Assembly (NCBI RefSeq): GCF_000801105.2
Contig: NC_079511.1
Span: 18,375,792 to 18,439,791 of the forward strand
Reading direction: 5' to 3'
DNA: 64,000 nucleotides
Source: Raphanus sativus
Taxonomy: Eukaryota; Streptophyta; Magnoliopsida; Brassicales; Brassicaceae
Shown piece after piece: positions 21,661 to 33,203 of this stretch. The notes under the pieces are model-generated. The model had not been told where the DNA came from. It did not search any database and saw only the letters and a program-made list of their open reading frames with translations. The position numbers and the translations under genes are program-made. How positions within the stretch are numbered: position 1 is the stretch's first letter; each line of letters opens with the position of its first letter.

Positions 21661-22827
21661 TACTTTGCCCATTGGTTTATTATTGAAACCATTTTGATGT
21701 GGCTTGTAATGCCATTTCGACCTTTACTCCCTCCTCGACCATGATTGGATCTACAACCACGGTTATTGTGGTATCCTTGTCCACGGCCAGTGGGGATTTT
21801 GGGTCTCTCTCAATGGGTCTTAGGTGATAAATTTCATGCCTCTTAAGGCCATGCCTTAGGCGTGGTGGTCTAGACATACTCTTCTCGAGTTTTCATTCTC
21901 ATTTGTCAATCAAAAATATTTTTCAAGCAAATCAATCAAGATAAAAGAAAAACTTTTATTAATGCTATGAAATTTGAATGACAAATTATATTTAAAAGAA
22001 AACACCAAATCATAAGTATGAAATCAGAATGTCAAAAGGCTTAAACAATAGCCGGCCAGTCCATAATAACATCTTGGACGTGGCTCACATTTGGTTCTCT
22101 ATTCAATGAATAAACCAATCTCATCATCTATATGAGTCCACCCGAATTTTCTTTTCTTAGCTTCTTCAGCATCACCGTATATCATCTCACATTGATACTC
22201 GGCACTTATCTCCATAACATAGTCGAGTTTGTCGAGGTTGACTTTCCTTTTCTGCTTCTTTTCCTCAAGAGCTGAAAGGTATGAGAGAAGGTCGTAATAG
22301 GTTGTGAAACCTTTAGCCTTCTGTGATAACAACACTTCCTTTGAATGGATCGTGTCACGAGTCTTGCTTAACAAGTCATAGTTTGTTATCACTTCACCAC
22401 ATAGTTTAAGACTATAGGTGATTCTCATAAGATCAAAGTGATAGTCATCCACGGATTCATAATCCTGGAACCTCAGAGCCTTCCATTCTTTCATGGACTC
22501 ATCTAGTAATGGCTCCAAGAACATGGTGTTCAATCTCGACCAGAGATCGTAAGGATCGTTGATGTAACTGCACTCATCATACAGATCCTTCACGAGATGC
22601 TTTCTCATTATCAAAACAGCTCTACGCCTTTCATATGCAAGGGTATCATTGCCGTATTTGATACACTTCCCAAGTCCTTTAGACTTTAAATCAGCTGAAG
22701 TGTTCATTGCCCAATCAAGGTAATTGTCTCCATTGAGATCAAGGGCTGGGTAATCCGAGTGATGGAGTCTCGACATCTGAATCATATCAAAATGATTTGT
22801 GTTAGTACATACAATTTCTGATGCCAT
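21661..22827 (-). pseudogene. Copia-type gag with Gly/Arg-rich tail
   Basis: The 242-residue ORF 22827-22099 begins MASEIVCTNTNHFDMIQMSR and has the copia gag (UBN2-type) layout: LDLNGDNYLDWAMNTSADLK, then DLYDECSYINDPYDLWSRLN, then LLSQKAKGFTTYYDLLSYLS. Downstream near 21780-21690 a different frame reads GRGQGYHNNRGCRSNHGRGG, the Gly/Arg-rich stretch that normally precedes the CCHC knuckle; the knuckle itself is absent. Gag forms the particle. Because the tail is out of frame and the knuckle missing, this copy likely depends on helper gag as well as pol. Confidence 0.78.
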
Positions 22828-23044
22828 TGGCTATCCAAGAAATAAAAGGCAATCGGCCAGTATGTAAACAATAAAGCCATATGGCTTGTGTGACCAATGT
22901 CATTCGGCTATTACATAATTAAATCACATTGCCAGCAAACAAATAAGAGGGCCATACGGCCAGTTTGCATTCTCTTTAGAAATTTACTTTCTCATAACTC
23001 ATCCATCACTTAATCAACTTATTTGATTTATAAATCCCTTGAAA

Positions 23045-23745
23045 ATAGTGGGATGGACGAGTGCATGGTCTAGCCATACCATATGGTATGCTACATCGCC
23101 CCATGCGGTTTAATGGTCTAGTAGTACCATTCGGTACACTTCCTCGACCAAATAAAACAGATCGTGATTTAGCTGCACTGTGGTGCGCATCATCCATCAC
23201 CGGTGATTGTGGATCACTGTGGATCATCGAGGATCACCGTGGATCACCTTGGATCACTGATCATCGTAGATTATCGCGGATCATCGAGGATCATCATGGA
23301 TCATAGATCAACGCGGATCATCGTGGATGATCACCGTGAATCATAGGTGAAAAATCTAGTTGCACCTGAGGGTGAACATCATCGACCATTGATTTTGTTT
23401 TATGGTCTAATCGTACTTAAGAGTATGTATCATCGACCTTTACTTCATATGGTCTAGTCATACCTAATGGTATGCATCATTGACTTAAAAGAAAAATCAT
23501 GGTCTAGCCACACTTATGGTGTGCATCATCGACCAAAAGATGTGGAAAACATTAAACTTATGTTTTGTTTGGACATATAGCGTGTCATCCTTAAAGGGGT
23601 ATCACTTGTTGTCCATACAAAACGAAAGTCATGTAATCACATGCTTTATATTTTAGGGTTTAGGTTAAACATTGACCTTAAATTTTGTTTGGACATATAG
23701 CGTGTCATCCTTAAAGGGGTATCACTTGTTGTCCATACAAAACTA
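23045..23745 (-). repeat. Tandem-repeat blocks in the copia leader
   Basis: Three repeats sit between LTR and gag: a degenerate 12-15-bp unit around GGATCATCG (23207-23345, about ten copies); a unit of 55-65 bp containing ATGGTCTAG and GCATCATCGACC (23060-23140 and 23400-23535); and a 60-bp unit starting TTTTGTTTGGACATATAGCG present twice 120 bp apart (about 23562 and 23682). Confidence 0.75.
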
Positions 23746-24297
23746 AAGTCATGTAAAACTATTAAGGATTTAGGGTTTTGATTTTAAAATAAACAAGAAC
23801 TAAAATCAACCAAATCAAATCACAAAATTTTTTAAATCGGAATTTAGATGAAGAGAAGTTTGAAACCCAAATTGCTTGAACCACAAGTAAAGATTAGGGT
23901 TCTTGAGATCTTACCTTAATCTTTGCCGATATTTTCTCCTTGGTTCCTCTTTTAGAAACCTTAAATAATCAACAATGAAAGTTTCAAAGTTGGATTAGTA
24001 TGAGATCTAAGAACAATAGAAATCGAAATTAAGAGAGATAAGGAGTTGGCGGCTATTAGGGTTTTGGATGATCTTTGACGGCGCGGCTTGCACTGGGAGG
24101 TGACGGCGCGTCTGGAGTCGGATTGATGCGTGGTCTGCGGCGCTGGATTCGTCTCGTCAAGAGCTTCAATTTGATATATTACTCGCCGTCTGGATCCTTA
24201 CGGTTTGGGAGATATGACGGTTTAAAGTTGCGGCTGAAATTAAGGTTTTTGTGGTCGCTGGATTTTAGCTAGGGTTTAGAGTCTCGTGCTGATAACG

Positions 24298-24482
24298 TGT
24301 TGTAAGTAAAGAAGAGAAGAGAAGAGAAGAGAGGAATTGGTGTATCTTATTCATTGAGTAATGTATCCTTTATATAGGTATACAATAGCTTGGAGACCAA
24401 GTAGAACTTGGTGAGCAAGTAAACTTAGGAATCAAGTAAATCTAGAACATTCCATAATAGACATCACACAATATTCATAACA
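24298..24482 (-). repeat. 5' LTR of the copia-type element, with primer site beside it
   Basis: 185 bp; TG...CA ends are intact. On the minus strand it is followed at once by CGTTATCAGCACGAG, the usual place and form of a copia primer site (half-match to tRNA-iMet). Confidence 0.9.
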
Positions 24483-24487
24483 GTGTA

Positions 24488-25046
24488 ACATTTATTGCGT
24501 TCACAAACTAAATTTTTTAACTACACTCGAAACAATTTAATGTGTTCGCATTTTATTTTTTCAATCTTTTGGTTCATACATTTTTAACATTTGTAATAGT
24601 GAATTGAAATTATTTAAATTATCTTTGTACAACTACTAAATAATATTATTTTAAGAAAATCATTAAGATTCGCATCAACTAAAATATTGGAGTGTGAATG
24701 TTTTAGAATTTGAAGGTTTCATATCTAACTTGGTTTCTTAAAAAGAGACATGTGATAGATACATTAATGAGTATGATTCAATGTTATACTCCAAATGTAT
24801 AGATTGTTTCAAAATGTTACATTTGGCAACTATGATATCAGATAGCGTCTACACAACTCATAGAGGTCTATTTCAAAGCTCATCTCGTGGGGTCCATGAA
24901 GATAACACTTTACTTTTGGGTTCTCTCTTAAACTATTATTTAGATTTTGTTTGATTTTGCAAGCATTTAGAAATTAAAAAAAATGAACCATTGATTCAAC
25001 ATAAGAACTGTCGAAAATTCATATAACATGAAACCAAACAAATATA
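24488..25046. other. AT-rich intergenic DNA
   Basis: No gene, RNA or terminal motif seen. It contains the second and third diverged copies of the local GCGTTCACA unit noted left of the copia element. Confidence 0.4.
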
Positions 25047-27493
25047 ATAGTTTAGGTTTATCAAGTCGAAAAGCTCCTCAAAGAGGGGTTGATAACAGAA
25101 GTTAGATATCCCGACTGGCTTGCCAATCCCGTCGTAGTCAAAAAGAAAAACGGCAAGTGGCGAGTATGCGTCGACTTTACCGATCTCAAAAAGGCATGCC
25201 CAAAAGACTGTTTTCTGCTTCCGCATATCGACCGACTGGTCGAAGCAACCGCGGGGAACAAGTTCTTGTCATTCATGGACGCTTTCTCCGGTTACAATCA
25301 GATCATGATGAACCCCGACGATCGCGAAAAAACCGCATTTATCACCGATCGCGGAACATATTGCTAAAAAGTAATGTCGTTTGGTCTTAAGAACGCTGGT
25401 GCCACATAGCAACGTCTAGTCAACCGGATGTTTTCCGAACAACTCGGGAAAACCATGGAAGTGTATATCGATGATATGCTCGTAAAATCCCTTGACGAAC
25501 GCGATCATATAGCTCACCTAGAAGAGTGTTTCGCAAGGCTGAACCAGCATAACATTAAACTTAACCCGGCAAAATGCAGGTTCGCGGTAGCATTGGGAGA
25601 GTTCCTCGGTTACCTCGTGACATTTCGCGGGATAGAGGCCAATCCAAAACAAATCGACACACTGATAGAAATGGTCTCCCCGAGAACCAAACGAGAAGTC
25701 CAAAGATTAACTGGAAGAGTCGCGGCCTTGAATTGTTTCATCTCGCGCTCCACCGATAAGTGCCTTCCGTTTTAGGAAACATTGAAAGGAAATAAAAAGT
25801 TTGAGTGGTCAGAGTAGTGTGAGAAGGCTTTCCAACAGCTAAAACATTACCTGGCCACTCCTTCCGTTCTTGCAAAACCCGTAGAGGGCGAACCTTTGTT
25901 CCTCTATATCGCGGTCTCCACATCGGCAGTCAGTCTCCACATTGGCAGTCGTAACTTCGGCAAGAAATTTGAGACCGTATTTTCAATCTCATACCATAGT
26001 GGTTCTTACCACGTTCCCCCTGCGGACATTCTACACAGCCCGAGCCAGTCCGGCAGACTCGCAAATTGGGAAATCAAACTAAGCGAGTACGATGTAGAAT
26101 ATCGCCCAAGGACTTGCGCGAAATTACAAGTACTCGCGGATTTTTTGGTAGAATTACCCACGGGAGGCATAACCAACGAAGAGCCGAATTCGGCTTAGGT
26201 CCTTCACGTCGACGGATCGTCGTCTAAACAAGGATCCGGGATCGGAATTTGACTCACTTCACCTACCGGAGAAATCCTAGAGCAGTCATTCCGTTTGGAT
26301 TTTCACGCATCAAACAATGAAGCAGAGTACGAAGCGCTTGTCGCAGGCTTGCGGCTCGCCCATGGACTAAAAATCCGTAACATTCACGCTTACTGCGACT
26401 CTCAATTAGTCGCGAACCAATACAGCGGAGAATACGAAGCACGGGATGAAAGGATGTACGCGTATCTGAAACTCGTCCAAGACTTAGCCCGTGACTTCAA
26501 CCAGTTCGACCTCACTAGGATTTCATGTTCGGAAAATGTCCAGGCTGATGCCTTAGCCGCCCTCACCTCAAGCTCAGACCCGAGACTTAAAAGGATAATC
26601 ATAGAACACCCGAGCATCGGACCACCAGTGGTCATCAATCTGATCAGGGCGCAAATTGAAGATACGGAAGAAAACGAAGATCAGCCGGAAGAAGATGCGG
26701 ATCAAACCGAGTACGGCTGCGACAACGCTTGGTTAGAACCCATTCGAGCCTATATCATGGACGGAACTTTACCCGCTGAAAAATGGGCAGCCCGAGAGGT
26801 GAAAACCCAAGCAGCGCGGTACGTTACGATAGAGGGCAAAATTTATAAGTGGCGTTTCTTCGGCCCTCTCATGACATGCGCAGAAGGAGAAAAGGCGAGA
26901 AAAATCATGGAAGAGGTCCATTCCGGGTCGTGCGGAAATCACTCCGGCGGAAGATCCCTCGCAATCAAAATAAAACACCATGGATATTTTGGGCCAACTA
27001 TGATCAAAGATTGCGAAAAATTCGCGCAAAAATGCGAGAAGTGCCAAAGGCACGCTCCAACGATTTGCCAACCCGCAGAGACCCTCTCTTCTATCTCGTC
27101 CCCGTATCCCTTCATGCGATGGTCCATGGACATTGTCGGACCTTTACACAAATCAAAGCAGAAACGTTTCCTCCTAGTCCTCACGGATTTCTTTTCGAAA
27201 TGGGTAGAAGCAGAATCCTACGCAAGTATCAAAGACGCACAGGTCGAGCACTTCGTCTGGAAAAATATCATAACTAGACATGGCGTCCCATACGAAATCG
27301 TAACGGACAACGGATCTCAGTTTATCTCTACTCGATTCGAAGCATTATGCGAGAAATGAAAAATACGACTTAACAAGTCAACTCCAAGGTATCCGCAATG
27401 CAACGGACAAGCGGAGACTATAAACAAAACCGTCCTTAACGGATTGAAAAAACGCTTAGAAGCGAAAAAGGTTCGATGGGCGGAAGAGTGGCC
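25047..27493 (+). pseudogene. Tat-lineage gypsy pol: RT, RNase H, second RNase H, integrase (truncated both ends)
   Basis: A plus-strand pol fragment starting abruptly inside RT. RT motifs: PDWLANPVVVKKKNGKWRVC, VDFTDLKKACPKD, FMDAFSGYNQI and catalytic YIDDMLVKS (near 25465). A degenerate RNase H follows (LATPSVLAKP), with a deletion near 25930-26000. A second (archaeal-type) RNase H carries VDGSSSKQGSG, ASNNEAEYEAL, AYCDSQL and ADALAAL; a dual RNase H is diagnostic of the Tat/Ogre group. Integrase shows the H-x-H and C-x2-C finger (CEKCQRHAP) and catalytic SMDIVGP, VTDNGSQF and GQAETINK. Lesions include stops near 25365, 25408, 25774, 26197 and 27357. At 27493 the integrase tail is lost, and minus-strand coding of the same element begins at once. 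Confidence 0.9.
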
Positions 27494-27847
27494 ATCTTCG
27501 TCAAACGAGCAAAGAAGTCATCACGATAATCGACGGTCCCAGTCAACCTGCGAGCTCCCATCCCCTCGAGACTCTGAATCTTTTGTTGGAGACGACGGAC
27601 TTCCAAGGACTTGTGTTTCTTTTCTTTCTTCATCTTGAGCAACGAACTCACGGTCTTCCCGAGGTCGCGTTCGAGATCGCCGATTCGGACTTCGAGCTGA
27701 GACGTCTGACCGACAGTCTCCGAGCATCCCATCAATCAACGACACAAACTGTCCACGAAAGAGAGGGTAAGGATCATTGCAAAAGAAAAGAAAGAAAGAT
27801 ATTGTGGATAAACCATGAGCAAACCTTGGAACGATGCTGCGATAACA
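27494..27847 (-). pseudogene. Antisense ORF of the Tat element, 3' part
   Basis: Minus-strand coding includes [36 protein letters not shown] and [18 protein letters not shown]. The Leu/Glu/Lys pattern predicts a coiled coil. It is the continuation of the ORF whose start lies at 50520; the two were one piece before a 22-kb insertion at 27848/50061. Antisense ORFs between pol and the 3' LTR are known in some Tat-lineage elements (for example Grande). Function unknown. Confidence 0.6.
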
Positions 27848-27864
27848 ATCCCTGTCATGTCCCC

Positions 27865-29316
27865 TGATATCACTCAAATTACCCTAACAAGTGATCTTAC
27901 TCTCTCAAATAAGAGGTTCGATTGTAGTACTTAGGGATCGAATCCACAGAGAGTTAGGGCACACACTAAACTATGAATATTAAGATTTAACTAGGCAAAC
28001 AGTTATAGAGCAGTAAATATGAATGTAATAAATAAATGAAAGCAAAGTGAACAAGACAGTTGTTCTTATGTAACCAAGAGTTGTTTGATGGAATGATGGT
28101 AGCTAGATCTAGGGTTTCTATTCAGGTTGGGATTATAATGATATAGATACTAAAATATGATATTATAGAACTCAACTATAAGAATAACATATCAACTCTC
28201 GTTGTATAGGTTATCTATTACTAGATCCAATGATCTCACCTGTCGGGATGATCAGTTAGAAAGTGTCGATCGATGACTCTATAGGAGTATCGATCGATAC
28301 ACCTTTTGCTCCGTCGATCGATTCACCTGTCGGGATATCAATCGACACGCTTCTAGTAGGCTTAATGCGCGGGTTGAATATATGTTCGTTAGGGTTTCTA
28401 AACCAGCTCTCGCTGTTATCTAGCAATCCTAGATCAGAGAAGACAAGTCAGATTAGAGACCAAGCTCTCGCTTGTGCCTAATGATTCTATGATCAAGTTC
28501 AAGTTAATTACTCAAGAAAAAGCATTAAGAACAGTCTCAATGATTAATACCACAACTTAGCAATTCTATATTTGGGGCTAATCCCTTATAACCTATCTAA
28601 ACCCTAAACCTAACAGGTGGATCTACTCAGACATGATAGTTATCACATAAATCATAGATGAGTAGATGAAATTGCAATATAATAGATATAAAAACCAAAG
28701 AAGTTCCAAGAGGACTCTAAAGGAGTTCCTCTCTTCTCTCCTAAACTAAGAACAATGAATCAAAAGAAAGCGTAGAAAGCGTCGCCGTCAACAATGGATT
28801 AGAAATAATATAAATAGGGTTTCTAGTCGTCAAGGGTATTTTGGTAACTTTGTGGTGACTCCTGGGCTTCAGTTGGTCATGAAATATACTTGGCCCACGT
28901 TCTGATGTCCCTGTCGATCGACATGCAGTGTGCTGCATCGATCGACATACAATCCTCTTCTCGGCAGCCTTCTCTCGCTAGGTAGACTGACCACTCTTCA
29001 GTAAAACGGGCATAACTTCCGATCTAACCGTTGGATTGATCTCAAACCGGTGGAATTGGAAAGCTAACTCAAATCTCTATCTTGTGTCCAAAGATGGGCT
29101 AAATCCAACGGTGGAAACGTCTCCATGAGAGCTAAACATCTGAAACGTCTGTGCAGTTCTGCACTGCGAAAGACTCTAAAAGGCACCAAAATCACCATAT
29201 ATCTCCAAATCGTCCTTGAACCTGTAAATACTCTAAATAGACTCCAATACATAGTAAATAGTATATAAAACACTTATATACCATGGGTAAAAATGGGTAA
29301 AATCCATGGTATATCA
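27865..29316 (-). repeat. Athila-type LTR 1 (3' end of the array)
   Basis: 1452 bp, TG...CA. It contains TCGATCGA at about 28264, 28288, 28310, 28912 and 28936. On the minus strand its first bases carry ACCATGG boxes that recur as imperfect dyads (ATGGTATA...TATACCAT). Confidence 0.9.
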
Positions 29317-29356
29317 ACTCCCCCAGACTTACCCTTTTGCTTGTCCTCAAGCAAAA
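29317..29356 (-). other. Polypurine tract and adjacent hairpin, internal region 1
   Basis: The minus strand reads AAGTCTGGGGGAGT against LTR 1, the plus-strand primer. Beside it lies a perfect hairpin, TTTTGCTTG-TCCT-CAAGCAAAA (29335-29356, 9-bp stem, 4-base loop). The same arrangement is at 36352-36391 next to LTR 2. Confidence 0.75.
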
Positions 29357-31518
29357 CCAACAGGCAGTCTCTCTGAAAGATGTTTGAAAACAGCAGGGAC
29401 TCAAATTTTTTTAAAATAACTCAGTTCATCATCTCTTTAGTAGTGCAAACCAAATCATAAACATCCTAACCTTAGAAGCACATCATACCATATCCTAATA
29501 TAGCAACCAAATTCCACTAGTTCCACAACCTAACATATCCTGTCTGACAATCCCCTCTACTAACCTCATTTCTTGCATAAACATAAAAGTGTAGGCTTTA
29601 CCTTGGGAGTATCGATCAAAGGACACATGGATTCAACTCAAACAAGTTTCTGAACACAGAGGTAGTCTTCTCTGATCTATTTCTCCCCTCATCTCTCGTC
29701 TCTAAATCTCTTATTAGTTTTAATTTTAACAGGTTTTGATGCCAACACAGGTCATCTAGTCTATCTCATTGACATTGCATTTGTAACTCATACATTTTGA
29801 CAAAGTGTAGCGAATAATGGGGTCACAGGTAATTTACCTATCCATCGTTTTCACAATGTGTGATCATCCTTGAGATTTAGAATAATGGGGTCGCAGGTAA
29901 TTTACCTATCCCTCTGCCTCTCAAGAAATCATATCAATCTTTTCTTTATAAACTTAGATCTTGAGATGCCGAAGAGAGAGAAGGAAGGGAACCAGAAACA
30001 CACAGACTTTTTTACCTTCCAGACTTGTAAGAGGATTCCGATCGAGTGATTACCAAGCCCCAAGACAAGCAAATCAAGTCAGTATTAGGTTGGAGGTCAG
30101 CTTTGGTTCCTTCAAACAATCTCAGCAAGTGCAAACATAGTTGATAGGTTGATCCACTTTAGTATCTCTAGTACTTCTGCAGTTAGTAAATCTAAGACTG
30201 GTCTAAAGAGTGGTTAGATGACAAGTAATAAATCGATTAAGATTATATCCCCTTCTTGACTCAATAAAAACCTTTTTGAAAACGTTTTAAATAAGACTCA
30301 TAAAGTAGATAATCGTTAGTAATCCCCCCAGACTTAAATTACAGTGTCCCAGTGTAACACAGTCAGTGGTATGAAAAACATAAAGCATAATTAAGAAAGT
30401 TAACATGTTAGAACGATATACCAGCTCGCTGATGTCTGTGTTGATCGACACAATGAAGTATCAATCGATCGTTGAAGATGAAGTGATGTCGAACGATATC
30501 GACATGGTCTCATCGGTCGATGGTTAGAGAGATCGTTTGACACAATGAAGAGACGATCGATCGTTTGATATGAAGTGCTGGCGATCGATATAAAACAGGT
30601 CTCATCGGGCGATGTGCTGAGCAATCGTCTACCTAGATCTCTTTTTTTTTTTCACTAACCAAAACACAATATCAGTGAAACCTCCCCCAGACTTAAATAA
30701 CACTATAATGGTGTTATCAAGTCGGAGATTGGTGAGAAATAGACCATAAGTACTCAATGTAACAAGTTAGAACGAAATACCTGACCGGAATAGATGTTGA
30801 TCGATGTAGATGTGTTGTCATTGGTCGTGGCAGATTTGGTTATGTCGATCGATATCGACTTCTTCTCGTCGGTCGATATTATGGCAATCGTTTACTCGGG
30901 TCCCTATTCTAAATAGCTAATCTAAATTATAATATTAGTATGACCTCCCCCAGACTTAAACAACACTGTTACCAGTGTTATACAGTCTAAGATTGGTGCA
31001 AAAATAAATCATAAGGACAATAATTAACAAGGAAAAACAGTATACCTAACTTTGATGTGAATATTGACCAACACAGTTAAGTGGCGATCGATACTCTTGA
31101 TGCTCTATCGATCAACACAATTAAGTGGCGATCGATCGATGCTAGTGATGCTCTGTCGACCAATGATGCGCAGTCATCGGTCGATGTTGGTAGATTAACG
31201 CTTCTTCCTTGGATCCCTCTTTTTACCTAATATAAAACACTAAAATAAAACACTAAAAGTTAGTAACAAATAAATGTAAAACAAATAATATATTTTTTTC
31301 GGATGAACAGTGACTCTGCTACAGTAGCGTCGCTACAGTAATCCTGCAACAGTGTCGCTCGATTTCCTTGCTACAGTGTCACTCGGCACTGTTGCTACAG
31401 TGTCGTGCGTACTGTTCATCCTTTTTTTTTTAACCTGCAATAGTTAGAAAGAAAAGTGAGTAGAATATGAAAATAAAACCAAATTTAAAAACAAACCTAA
31501 CAGTGGGTTGCCTCCCAC
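29357..31518 (-). other. Non-coding 3' region of Athila internal 1 with repeated tract motifs
   Basis: 2.2 kb without credible coding. Copies of the tract motif CCCCCAGACTTAAA (plus strand) occur near 30327, 30685 and 30946, each opening a unit of about 260-360 bp that also contains a dyad such as AACACTATAATGGTGTT, AACAAGTTAGAACGA or a diverged version, and TCGATCGA-like words. A 121-bp block at 31301-31421 has perfect 11-bp inverted ends GGATGAACAGT/ACTGTTCATCC around repeated CTACAGT. Confidence 0.7.
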
Positions 31519-33192
31519 TCAGCGCTTATTTGTAATCATTAGCTTGACTTTTGGAGGTCTGATTAAATCTGGATGAGGATGTGAACTTGCTCCAAAACAA
31601 GTTTCTGTGTCTCTCTTCCTCATTTGGTTGATGCAGTTGATGAAAGCTCTTGCAGATGCTTCCCCTTTGTCTCTCAGTTTTGGATCAGATAGCACTCTAA
31701 CCTTAGCAAAAGAAGCTGGACTTCCTCTGCGGCGAACTCTACACTCAAGACTTTCCTCCTGACACCGAGAAGGGACCAGTGATAGAGAATATGCATCTAT
31801 ATTCCTTTTCATTTTCTTTTTCCTCTTTTTAGGTCTTCCCCCAGACTTAGACTTTTCAGTCTCGTTCCGTTCTGAAATTTGGACGATGTCGACCGATTCT
31901 AAAGGCTCTGTGTCAGTCGATTCGTTAGGCTCATTGTCGACCGATCTTGAAAGTTGAATGTCGATCGTTGCTGATCCTGATTTTGCAAGCTTGCGATCTG
32001 CATATGTTAGAGGTGCTGGATCTTCAAACATCACTATGTATGAAATCAAATCTTCACTTTTCTTCTTCTCCACAGGATCATAGAAGACATTTTCATCAAC
32101 ATTAGTTAGGCACATCCTATTCTTCTTAAGATCACAAACTGCTCCCACTGTAGCCATGAAGGCTCTTCCAAAAAGAAGGAAAGATGTCCTGCCTGATTTG
32201 AGCTCCACGACATGAAAATCCACAGGAATAGTGCATCCTCCTATCTCAACTTTAACATTCCTGATCATGCCTGCTGAGTTTGCTTTGGAGTTATCCACGA
32301 AAGCGAAACTATCTTTTGAAGGTTCCGTCTTTAATCCTAATACTTCAGCAGTGTCTATAGCCATGATTCTCACTGCAGATCCAGTATCGCAGATGGCGTT
32401 TGGCAAATCGTGGTTATTTATAGAGCATGGAATCAGAAACTTTCCAGGATCTTGTTCCTTCTTTAGAGTCCTCTTAGGCTTACGCCAGACCTTGTTGAAT
32501 AATATCTCCATGTCCTTTTCTGTCTCCCTGCTCTCTCTGAAGAAATTACAAAGTCTGTACTTATAATAAGCTTCCTCAAAAGTCATACCCTTAGGAACTC
32601 TCTTCACCCTCTTGTGAAATCCATCAAGTTCAGCTTTGTTAGCTTCTCTCCTCAGGTGTTTGGGAACATAGAGTTTCTTAGCTTTCGACCTCATCCCAAT
32701 CTGAATCACTTCTTTTGTTTCCTGCCGTTCCATGACAGATTCATGTCCGTCCATTTGGTGTCGATCGATACCAGGTGTATGTCGTCGATCGACACTCTCA
32801 ACGAAAGAAGTTTCAACTAGAGTCAAATGCTTTTGGTCTGGTGCATCTGCAGGTTGCTGTCTGGTCTTCTCCATTGTCTTTAAGCAAACTGGCGTCTGAG
32901 ATGGGTTGCGAGTTGCATTCAAACCGTGGGCATAAGGGTCTGGTAAACACACTAGATTTGTAGTGAGCCGCTGTCGATCGATGCTTTCCCGTGAAGGTCG
33001 ATCGATGCTGTTCTGTTTGAGCTGCTCGACGTCATATGTTTTAGCATGGTACGGGATGGGAGGATGTGGGTGTCGAGCAGCAAAATCTGAGTGGGTCTGA
33101 ATTTGAACAGTACTGCATGACCCTAAAAGTGGTATCGATCGATGTTCAGCTGATGGTGTAGATCGACACAAGTACGAGCTACCAATGGACAT
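31519..33192 (-). CDS. Athila-type protease region ORF (557 residues)
   Basis: An uninterrupted ORF from ATG 33192. The N-terminal 200 residues are low-complexity and rich in SIDR/SVDR words translated from TCGATCGA. The centre is well conserved: KLYVPKHLRREANKAELDGF, GMTFEEAYYKYRLCNFFRES, then a retroviral-type aspartic protease with the active site CDTGSAVRIM and FLLFGRAFMATVGAVCDLKK. A basic segment follows, GRPKKRKKKMKR, a possible nuclear-localisation signal. Such a protease cleaves the gag-pol polyprotein. The ORF ends without any RT. It begins 12 bases after the gag stop in another frame, so a frame change, perhaps an old indel, separates it from gag. Confidence 0.8.
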   Translation of the reverse strand: MSIGSSYLCRSTPSAEHRSIPLLGSCSTVQIQTHSDFAARHPHPPIPYHAKTYDVEQLKQNSIDRPSRESIDRQRLTTNLVCLPDPYAHGLNATRNPSQTPVCLKTMEKTRQQPADAPDQKHLTLVETSFVESVDRRHTPGIDRHQMDGHESVMERQETKEVIQIGMRSKAKKLYVPKHLRREANKAELDGFHKRVKRVPKGMTFEEAYYKYRLCNFFRESRETEKDMEILFNKVWRKPKRTLKKEQDPGKFLIPCSINNHDLPNAICDTGSAVRIMAIDTAEVLGLKTEPSKDSFAFVDNSKANSAGMIRNVKVEIGGCTIPVDFHVVELKSGRTSFLLFGRAFMATVGAVCDLKKNRMCLTNVDENVFYDPVEKKKSEDLISYIVMFEDPAPLTYADRKLAKSGSATIDIQLSRSVDNEPNESTDTEPLESVDIVQISERNETEKSKSGGRPKKRKKKMKRNIDAYSLSLVPSRCQEESLECRVRRRGSPASFAKVRVLSDPKLRDKGEASARAFINCINQMRKRDTETCFGASSHPHPDLIRPPKVKLMITNKR

Positions 33193-33203
33193 GCAACTTT
33201 CGA

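Larger units (their letters stand above)
18187..24487 (-). mobile_element. Non-autonomous Ty1/copia-type element with young LTRs
   Basis: The element runs 18192-24482 on the minus strand with TSD GTGTA at 18187-18191 and 24483-24487. Its 185-bp LTRs match at every base except the terminal dinucleotide of the left copy (TAT for TGT). Inside are a gag ORF, a Gly/Arg-rich gag tail, and an RNase H remnant next to the 3' LTR. The 2.5 kb between them, where integrase and RT belong, contain no recognisable pol. Near-identical LTRs with a defective interior mean this element moved recently using proteins from another element. Confidence 0.88.

Noticed and set aside
28263..28481. ORF MSIDDSIGVSIDT... 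in each Athila LTR
   Set aside because: Untranslated LTR; the SID pattern comes from TCGATCGA words and the ORF is not part of gag or pol.
30400..30624. Minus-strand ORFs near the Athila 3' region (also 37418-37789)
   Set aside because: Low complexity, made of RSTSL/IDTSL words from TCGATCGA-like DNA; frames differ between the two copies.
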